This document shows, in pieces, positions 1 to 4,787 of a stretch of DNA of 9,991 nucleotides; position 1 is the stretch's first letter; each line of letters begins with the position of its first letter. The DNA comes from Rhodospirillaceae bacterium. Lineage in GTDB: Bacteria > Pseudomonadota > Alphaproteobacteria > MPNO01 > UBA2964. A program made the position numbers and the translations under genes. The notes under the pieces were generated by a model that saw only the letters and a program-made list of their open reading frames with translations, searched no databases and was not told where the DNA came from. The stretch is taken from the NCBI GenBank assembly GCA_002712335.1, contig PATI01000005.1, positions 1-9,991 on the forward strand, written 5' to 3'.

Positions 1-1
1 T

Positions 2-631
2 TGGATCACCACTATTAATAATGATGGACTGGTTAATGCGGCGCCGTTTAGCTTTTTTAACGCACTAAGTTACAACCCACCGTTTTGCCTTTTTTCGGCG
101 GGCGGACACACGAACGATGAAGAAGATAAGGACACGGTCGCAAATGTCAAAGCCAATGGCGAGTTTGTTTATAATATGGCAACTTACGAACTTCGTAATG
201 AAGTTAACCTTTCCTCAAAACACGTGCCACCCGACGTCGACGAGCTAGAAATGTGTGGCCTAACTCCTGCGTCATGCAATCTTGTAAAATGTCCTCGAGT
301 GCTTGAAAGTCCTATTAATTTGGAATGCAAGCATCACTCCACGCTTACACTTCCATCAAATTCGGCCAAAGGCGTTCATCACGTTGTAATCGGTGAAGTT
401 GTAGGTATTCATATAAACGAAGAAGCGTTAACGGAGGGGAAAGTTGATTGGGTCAAAATTCAGCCTCTGGCTCGCATGGGGTATATGGATTATACGCACG
501 TCACCAAAGTGTTTACGATGGCAGGCCCAAAAGGAGAGGAATTTAGGCCCGGTCAAATCGGCGAACATAAAGATTCAAAACACTGGGATCGCATCGAGGA
601 AGAATGGGATAAATTTAAAAATGGGAAGTAA
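2..631 (+). CDS. Flavin reductase-like FMN-binding split-barrel protein (5' truncated)
   Basis: The frame is open from the left edge, so the N-terminus is missing; 209 residues are visible, ending at TAA 629-631. An internal ATG at 176 is not the real start, because the residues before it already carry the family signature. Near the edge the protein reads WITTINNDGLVNAAPFSFFN, then a segment with NPPFCLFSAGG, then KDTVANVKANGEFVYN. These match the flavin reductase-like domain (DIM6/NTAB type), in which the conserved APFSFF and KDT..N blocks line the FMN site. The following stretch with PPDVDE, GL.P, and P.VLESPI.LEC is also typical. Members bind FMN and act as NAD(P)H:flavin reductases or as unassigned flavoproteins. 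The C-terminal tail is lysine- and glutamate-rich and probably non-catalytic. The gene converges on the dioxygenase gene with a 32-bp gap and no clear terminator. Its promoter and any operon partners lie outside the window. The family call is secure; the substrate is not. Confidence 0.88.
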   Translation, partial: WITTINNDGLVNAAPFSFFNALSYNPPFCLFSAGGHTNDEEDKDTVANVKANGEFVYNMATYELRNEVNLSSKHVPPDVDELEMCGLTPASCNLVKCPRVLESPINLECKHHSTLTLPSNSAKGVHHVVIGEVVGIHINEEALTEGKVDWVKIQPLARMGYMDYTHVTKVFTMAGPKGEEFRPGQIGEHKDSKHWDRIEEEWDKFKNGK

Positions 632-663
632 AGTAAACTATCAATGCCATCTCTAAATTAATC

Positions 664-1488
664 CTAAAATGGCTTTTCTCCTTCGACGGCATATCGTCGT
701 AATAAACGACGCTCTTTTAAGTCAAAGTCTGTTCTAGCATGCAGAGTACAACGATTATCCCAAATAGCTAAATCATTTGGTTTCCATTTATGTTCATATA
801 AATATTTTTTGCTCTCCATATGATTAAAAAGGTCTTCCAGCAATTGATTACTAAAATCTCTTTCCACATCAATTATATAATCCGTCATTAATCTATTAAT
901 AAAAAGAGATTTACGTCCCGTTTCAGGGTGCGTTCTTACGATTGGATGTACCGCAGAAGGTGCTCCTAACGTGCGTTCCTCTGTTTTTGTATATCTGTTA
1001 TTCGACTGATAGTCATACACATTTAGGGCTAGTTTTTCAGAAAGTGTTGCCTTTAAATTTTTGGGCAGATCGTCATAGGCTTCAGAACAATTGCAAAACA
1101 CTGTGTTTCCACCCTCAGATGGAATTTCTATTGCATACAAACTTGTCGCCGAAACAGGTGTTGCAAAGTAACATTGATCCGAGTGAAACCACATTTTTCC
1201 GCCAGGTAAAATTGCATTTTCCTTAAAATTCGAGACGAATAACATGCCAGGGTGAGACTGAGATTCAGATTCTGGGGCAGTCCTTTCAACCTGAATGTTT
1301 CCAAAGTTTGAACAAAGGGAAGCATGTTCAGTATCACTAAGGCGATAACCACGTATAAAAATAACTCCATATTTCAGCCAGACCTCGCGCAACAATTCTG
1401 CATTTTGTTCATTTAATAATTTACCTGGGTCGAGCCCGATAATTTCAGCTCCAAAGGTTTTAGTAAAAGGTGTTATTTTTATGGACAT
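664..1488 (-). CDS. TauD/TfdA family Fe(II)/2-oxoglutarate-dependent dioxygenase
   Basis: This 274-residue protein has the usual length for the TauD/TfdA family, which uses Fe(II), O2 and 2-oxoglutarate to hydroxylate a substrate, giving succinate and CO2. The iron triad is visible: H102 and D104 in WFHSDQCYF, and the distal H250 in DNRCTLHART. The Arg-rich segment ERRLLRRYAVEG (259-270) supplies the arginine that normally salt-bridges the 2-oxoglutarate carboxylate. AVHPIVRTHPETGRKSLFIN (179-198) is a typical family block, as is KYGVIFIRGY near the N-terminus. No signal peptide is seen, so it should be cytoplasmic. ATG at 1488 is the natural start. It is the last gene of the minus-strand operon, 34 nt after the AA_synth gene, with no strong ribosome site. 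The substrate cannot be read from sequence; taurine and 2,4-D are only the family names. Context suggests a step after, or parallel to, the reductive ring chemistry. Confidence 0.9.
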   Translation of the reverse strand: MSIKITPFTKTFGAEIIGLDPGKLLNEQNAELLREVWLKYGVIFIRGYRLSDTEHASLCSNFGNIQVERTAPESESQSHPGMLFVSNFKENAILPGGKMWFHSDQCYFATPVSATSLYAIEIPSEGGNTVFCNCSEAYDDLPKNLKATLSEKLALNVYDYQSNNRYTKTEERTLGAPSAVHPIVRTHPETGRKSLFINRLMTDYIIDVERDFSNQLLEDLFNHMESKKYLYEHKWKPNDLAIWDNRCTLHARTDFDLKERRLLRRYAVEGEKPF

Positions 1489-1492
1489 TTAT

Positions 1493-1509
1493 ATAAAACC
1501 ACGTTTTAT
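1493..1509. repeat. Short perfect inverted repeat before the dioxygenase gene
   Basis: ATAAAAC and GTTTTAT are perfect complements separated by CAC, giving a 7-bp stem and 3-nt loop in the 34-nt gap between the AA_synth stop and the dioxygenase ATG. On the minus-strand mRNA it would sit about 5-20 nt before the start codon, where the ribosome lands. The stem is AT-rich and weak and has no following T-tract, so it is not a convincing terminator. It could modulate translation or be chance. Confidence 0.3.
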
Positions 1510-1522
1510 TCGCGAGGCAACT

Positions 1523-2107
1523 TTATCTAAGACCATCTTCACCAATCATATCTGTTGCAGAAAGACCGCCGACCCTTGAAAACGGTCTTCCAGAGTCCGA
1601 AACAGAGATAGCCACTAAAATTTCGTTTGCCCGAGGAGCATCAGCCATTCCTACTTCCATTCCATCAAAATGACTGCGAACGTAAGCAGCGTCCTTGTGA
1701 CCGAGAGGTATATCGATTCTACAGCCCTGGCCACCCAATTTTTTGACAGAAGGGACGAGGGCTGCTCCTTTCTCTACTTCCCTCCGTAGGGGCGCACCCA
1801 ATTTAGGATGTAAAATTGCTGCTGCGTGTTCCCATTCACCATTCTCTCCAACGATAGCCGCCTTCCCATAACTCTCGACTTCTTCAGGTTGAATACCAAG
1901 AGCATCAACACACATCTTTCCCAAGTAGCCTCCAAGTTCTTCACCAATTTCTATCAACTCTGACAAGTCTTCTTTAAAAGTATTAGCAAAAGGATTTTCT
2001 ATAACCGCTATGGCTGCGGCCTTCCGCGTTGGAGGGTCAACAAGTTGACCAATATCTCTCATAGTTTCTTCAACAATAAACTGTGTTTTTCTAATCTTAG
2101 CTTTCAT
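1523..2107 (-). CDS. AA_synth (DUF1185) family protein, function unknown
   Basis: The 194-residue product matches the family named 'amino acid synthesis family protein' (DUF1185). Recognisable blocks are GKAAIVGENGEWEHAAAILHP (81-101), the stretch with GHKDAAYVRSHFDGMEV (136-152), ADAPRANEIL and a C-terminal SGRPFSRVGGLSATD. The family name is a guess from databases; I know of no established reaction. From memory its structures resemble a chorismate-mutase-like trimeric fold, related folds of which include ring-opening amidohydrolases. The conserved His, Asp and Arg residues would suit a small soluble enzyme. Length is normal and no signal peptide or membrane segment is seen. It starts at ATG 2107, 22 nt after the UPF0280 stop, with only a weak AAGAG-like ribosome site. 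It is the third gene of the operon, between the reductase/UPF0280 pair and the dioxygenase, which suggests a step acting on the reductase product. That role is inference. Confidence 0.85.
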   Translation of the reverse strand: MKAKIRKTQFIVEETMRDIGQLVDPPTRKAAAIAVIENPFANTFKEDLSELIEIGEELGGYLGKMCVDALGIQPEEVESYGKAAIVGENGEWEHAAAILHPKLGAPLRREVEKGAALVPSVKKLGGQGCRIDIPLGHKDAAYVRSHFDGMEVGMADAPRANEILVAISVSDSGRPFSRVGGLSATDMIGEDGLR

Positions 2108-2129
2108 AAATTTGATACTCTTATCTTTA

Positions 2130-2987
2130 CTAATTGCTTATTAAACCAATGGGCGGACTACCCACTACCCTGAAGCTATCTTGTAATACCAACACTGCAG
2201 CCGTGATGTGCCCAGCTAGTTCCATTTTTTCAGCTACAGTTTGGCCGGAATCTAGCGCATTCTCAATTGTGTTCCCGTCAAGCTTACCAACTTTAACAGT
2301 TATTAACCGTTCTCCAAGATCACTATCAATATCTTGATTGATTGCTGGCTCTTGTTTGATGGCTGGATGATCTGCGATAACTGCGTTGGCAATTAACGTA
2401 GCGGCAACATCTGCGGCTGCAGCATTTGAAGCCAATACGGTCACAGCGTCTGCTATACCCATAGAAAAACTGCGACCTTTCCAGCCACTAGTAGCGATAC
2501 CGCGAGCCGGACTTTCAAAGTTGAACACACATTTGCCATTTATTTTCGACCGACTGATATCACCAACTATACCGGCTGTTAATAAATGGTCCCTCTCAAG
2601 GTGAAAGGATATATCACCGCCATTATTAACATATATTTTGTCAAGTTTCCTGCCAATTAAAGAAATTTCTAGAACCTGATCTGCCACTGCACCTGCCACC
2701 GCCGCCATGGGCGTCAGAAATTTATCATGGTATGGATAACAAGCTTCTTTCATCCGACGAGAAACCAACCCTTCAGGGTGCCAACCTTTACTATATGGTC
2801 TTCGTAAATCACTTATTTCTGTTACCAAGCCCGGCAATATTTTTGGAAAAAAATTAATAGCCTGTTCGTAAGATTTTTGGACTTCTGTGGAAGGACCGAA
2901 CGATTGAAGTATTATATCAATTGGACCATGACTGAGATGTAATTTCTTCCCATCCGGCATTAATACCATCTGGGCGGGGGTAAACAT
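2130..2987 (-). CDS. UPF0280 family protein, ApbE-like fold (possible flavin transferase)
   Basis: This 285-residue protein matches UPF0280, a family related to ApbE (FAD:protein FMN transferase). ApbE-like blocks are PMAAVAGAVADQVLE (93-107), YVNNGGDISFHL (119-130), the ATSG in GIATSGWKG (163-171) and ASNAAAADVAATLIANAV (186-203). The canonical ApbE 'H-x-x-D-P-x-x-G' stretch is replaced by SFSMGIADAVTV, so activity cannot be assumed. I chose ATG 2987 over an in-frame TTG at 3005. The ATG is preceded by AGGA with 8-nt spacing and follows the upstream TAA by one base, whereas the TTG has no ribosome site and would overlap the upstream gene. Its tight coupling to the hnr-like gene, whose characterised relative carries covalent flavin, points to a maturation role for that enzyme. 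The family call is strong; the flavin-transfer role is inferred. Confidence 0.88.
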   Translation of the reverse strand: MFTPAQMVLMPDGKKLHLSHGPIDIILQSFGPSTEVQKSYEQAINFFPKILPGLVTEISDLRRPYSKGWHPEGLVSRRMKEACYPYHDKFLTPMAAVAGAVADQVLEISLIGRKLDKIYVNNGGDISFHLERDHLLTAGIVGDISRSKINGKCVFNFESPARGIATSGWKGRSFSMGIADAVTVLASNAAAADVAATLIANAVIADHPAIKQEPAINQDIDSDLGERLITVKVGKLDGNTIENALDSGQTVAEKMELAGHITAAVLVLQDSFRVVGSPPIGLISN

Positions 2988-2988
2988 T

Positions 2989-4482
2989 TTATGCGTCCTG
3001 CTCAAACTCGATATTTTTATTTTGACCTAATGGCCAGGAGTGGCGATTATTCCATCGAATTGAACGCACATTCTCATTATCTAGCACTTCCTCTATAGTG
3101 CGAATTCGATCGATGTACCCCCCCATTTCCTTATATTTTTCAGCAGGTAGAGTAAATTCTATGGGGGCCACTAGAGCGGGAGTGGGTACATATCCGAATG
3201 AATTATCAGGCATTTCATTAACGTCTACCATAAGGGTTATTCCACCACCCGGCCAAACATAAACAGGTGCCCCTCCACACGTCACGCCCGTCACAGTTTC
3301 CTTAACAGACCGCGTCAACCTCACAGGATTAATTGTAACTCCTGCTCGAAGGCTTCCGCCGGCTCCTCCCATGAACATGACAGAACAAAGAGCAGGCTCG
3401 CAATTTTCACCTATACGATCTACAACCAACTTCACGTCATCTGACATTTTTTTCTTGATTGGCTCAAGGCTAGTGTCAAGTTCGAAATATGCAGAATCTT
3501 GACCTGTGGTGGACACCATGAGCAAACGCAGGCCAGACCAAGCGATCTCTGGCTCAATCTTTTCAATTATATCAAGTGGATCCACAATATTTGTCCCCCC
3601 CCACCCAGCGCCATGATCAGCTACTTGAAAATAACGACCTGGAGTTGAACGTCGTCCCCTGACACGTATTCCAGCTGGAGGCATATCAAGAAATTTTCCA
3701 GCCTGATGTTCGCTGAGTACAGCGGTTATGTGATCATCCACAACAATTACTTCATCGACAAAGTTATGCCATTGAGGCGCGAAAATACCGACAGTCGCGG
3801 AACCACAACCAACGCGCATGCGCTCTTCTTGAACTCCATTTATAATTGGTGCTTTTCCTGCTTGAACTACTATCTCAGAACCGTCATCTATGGACATTTC
3901 GACAGCCTCTTTATTACAAAGGCGCATCATTGTATTGCAAGTAGTATTGCCTTCCTTTTTACTGCCACCAGTCAAATGACGGACGCCACCGATTGCAAGC
4001 ATTTGCGACCCATATTCTGCCGTCGTAACATGGCCCACCTGTTCACCGTTAACTCTAATTGCAGCGGGTTCAGGTCCGATGTAAGCGTCGGTATCTATTT
4101 TGACTTTCACGCCGCAATAACTGAAAACGCCCTCGCTTACAACGGTAACCATATCAATACCATCATGCTCAGAACTAATTATAAATGGCGCCGGCTTGTA
4201 GTCAGGATATGTTGTCGTGGAGCCAATGCCGGTTACGAAGGAAGGTACATTGCCGACTAGCGATCCGTCCCACTCATCTGCGTTAGTGCCGAATGGCACC
4301 ATTTCACCATTTATATCAGAAACTTTTTGCGCAACAACGACAGGATCCATTCTAACCAATTTGCCATCAAAGTTACCATAACGGTCACAAGCCCCGGTTT
4401 TTTCTGGCCGAATTCGACATAAAACTGGGCAAGCGTCACACCTGATCAAGTCAACTTTTTCATGTAATTCTTTACCGGCCAC
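2989..4482 (-). CDS. 6-hydroxynicotinate reductase-like Fe-S/flavin oxidoreductase
   Basis: The 497-residue product resembles proteins annotated as 6-hydroxynicotinate reductase (Hnr). In Eubacterium barkeri, Hnr reduces 6-hydroxynicotinate to 1,4,5,6-tetrahydro-6-oxonicotinate and was reported to contain covalent flavin, one [2Fe-2S] and two [4Fe-4S] clusters. Here an N-terminal cluster motif is clear: C15-x2-C18-x3-C22-x9-C32. Seven more cysteines (123, 182, 189, 226, 361, 366, 402) could bind further clusters. Glycine-rich segments occur at 372-381 and 411-414. ETVTGVT at 395-401 resembles the Dxx(S/T)GAT acceptor of ApbE-type flavinylation. The start is GTG 4482, set by a strong GGAGAGG ribosome site 6 nt upstream; no other in-frame start lies close by. 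It is the first gene of the minus-strand operon, behind a promoter overlapped by a MarR-type palindrome. The family is fairly sure. The substrate is open, since no nicotinate dehydrogenase or enamidase gene is present. Confidence 0.8.
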   Translation of the reverse strand: MAGKELHEKVDLIRCDACPVLCRIRPEKTGACDRYGNFDGKLVRMDPVVVAQKVSDINGEMVPFGTNADEWDGSLVGNVPSFVTGIGSTTTYPDYKPAPFIISSEHDGIDMVTVVSEGVFSYCGVKVKIDTDAYIGPEPAAIRVNGEQVGHVTTAEYGSQMLAIGGVRHLTGGSKKEGNTTCNTMMRLCNKEAVEMSIDDGSEIVVQAGKAPIINGVQEERMRVGCGSATVGIFAPQWHNFVDEVIVVDDHITAVLSEHQAGKFLDMPPAGIRVRGRRSTPGRYFQVADHGAGWGGTNIVDPLDIIEKIEPEIAWSGLRLLMVSTTGQDSAYFELDTSLEPIKKKMSDDVKLVVDRIGENCEPALCSVMFMGGAGGSLRAGVTINPVRLTRSVKETVTGVTCGGAPVYVWPGGGITLMVDVNEMPDNSFGYVPTPALVAPIEFTLPAEKYKEMGGYIDRIRTIEEVLDNENVRSIRWNNRHSWPLGQNKNIEFEQDA

Positions 4483-4488
4483 GACCTG

Positions 4489-4495
4489 CCTCTCC
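4489..4495 (-). promoter_or_regulatory. Ribosome binding site of the hnr-like gene
   Basis: On the minus strand GGAGAGG stands 6 nt before the GTG codon at 4482-4480. It is the strongest Shine-Dalgarno match in this operon and is the reason for accepting a GTG start. Confidence 0.8.
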
Positions 4496-4516
4496 GGCCA
4501 ATTAACAATTTATAAT

Positions 4517-4540
4517 TATTTGTAAGTATACAAACAAATA
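4517..4540. promoter_or_regulatory. Operator 1, MarR-type palindrome at the hnr-like promoter
   Basis: The core TTGTAAGTATACAAACAA (4520-4537) is a palindrome in which only two symmetric pairs fail to match, and the symmetry extends three more bases on each side. It differs from operator 2 at one base of 18. Its right half, GTATACAAACAA, recurs exactly in inverted orientation at the marR promoter (9587-9598). It covers the predicted transcription start of the minus-strand operon, a typical repressor position. The length and TTG..CAA ends suit a MarR dimer. A GntR (FadR-type) site can look similar, so the protein assignment rests on the linked marR gene. Confidence 0.8.
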
Positions 4541-4565
4541 TCTGTGAGGCTACAATTTCTGTCAA
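4537..4565 (-). promoter_or_regulatory. Predicted sigma70 promoter of the hnr-like operon
   Basis: Reading the minus strand, TTGACA (4565-4560) is followed after 17 nt by GATATT (4542-4537), a 4/6 match to TATAAT. Initiation would fall near 4530, inside operator 1, leaving a leader of about 48 nt before the GTG start. Confidence 0.6.
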
Positions 4566-4644
4566 GCTACTTACATCAATGAGATAAATAAAAAAATAAT
4601 CTGTAAATTTTCTAAACAAATGTCTAATTTAAGTTTTGAAACTC

Positions 4645-4672
4645 TTGACAATTTCTCGGCTTAGTCGATACT
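4645..4672 (+). promoter_or_regulatory. Predicted sigma70 promoter of korAB
   Basis: TTGACA (4645-4650) is followed after 16 nt by GATACT (4667-4672), a 4/6 match to TATAAT. Initiation would fall near 4679, just before operator 2. A second candidate uses TTGTAA (4686-4691) and TATAAG (4710-4715) with an 18-nt spacer; there operator 2 would cover the -35 box. In both cases the palindrome is placed to block transcription. The choice between them is open. Confidence 0.5.
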
Positions 4673-4678
4673 TATCGA
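4665..4678. promoter_or_regulatory. FNR/CRP-like inverted repeat near the kor promoter
   Basis: TCGATACTTATCGA has perfectly complementary 6-bp arms around CT. Read as TCGAT-N4-ATCGA, it differs from the FNR/Anr/FixK consensus TTGAT-N4-ATCAA at one symmetric position. It overlaps the predicted -10 of the first kor promoter and lies about 50 bp before the start of the alternative one. Oxygen control would suit an oxygen-sensitive ferredoxin oxidoreductase, but a single imperfect site is weak evidence. Confidence 0.3.
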
Positions 4679-4683
4679 AATTA

Positions 4684-4705
4684 AATTGTAAGTGTACAAA
4701 CAATT
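4684..4705. promoter_or_regulatory. Operator 2, MarR-type palindrome before korA
   Basis: The core TTGTAAGTGTACAAACAA (4686-4703) repeats operator 1 with one change (A to G at the ninth base). The symmetry extends two bases further on each side. It lies immediately after the predicted kor promoter, about 83 bp before the korA ATG. The near-identity of operators 1 and 2 shows that one regulator probably controls both divergent operons. Confidence 0.8.
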
Positions 4706-4787
4706 ATTTTATAAGACTGAAACTGTAACTAAAATATTTTTCATCCGAAAACCAGCGTGTTTTAGCTGAAAATTCAGAGTCGAAGCC

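Larger units (their letters stand above)
4483..4787. other. Divergent AT-rich control region
   Basis: This 305-bp gap separates the minus-strand hnr-like operon from the plus-strand kor operon. No convincing coding frame lies in it. It holds two predicted promoters pointing outwards, each with a perfect TTGACA -35 box. It also holds two nearly identical MarR-type palindromes centred 166 bp apart (about 4528 and 4694), an FNR-like inverted repeat at 4665-4678 and the GGAGAGG ribosome site of the hnr-like gene. The middle (about 4570-4640) is very AT-rich and shows no further element I can name. Confidence 0.85.

Noticed and set aside
632..663. Terminator between the convergent flavin reductase and dioxygenase genes
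   Set aside because: The 32-bp gap has no inverted repeat with a T-tract on either strand.
2985..3005. TTG start at 3005 for the UPF0280 protein, six codons longer
   Set aside because: No ribosome site precedes it and it overlaps the end of the hnr-like gene; ATG 2987 has AGGA at good spacing and starts one base after the upstream stop.
3706..4260. 184-codon open frame on the plus strand inside the hnr-like gene
   Set aside because: It lies antisense to a well-recognised gene, has no family resemblance and uses unusual Cys/His/Tyr-rich composition typical of a shadow frame.
2989..4482. Firm assignment as nicotinate-pathway 6-hydroxynicotinate reductase
   Set aside because: The family resemblance is good, but the window lacks nicotinate dehydrogenase, enamidase and downstream nicotinate genes, so only the family level is claimed.
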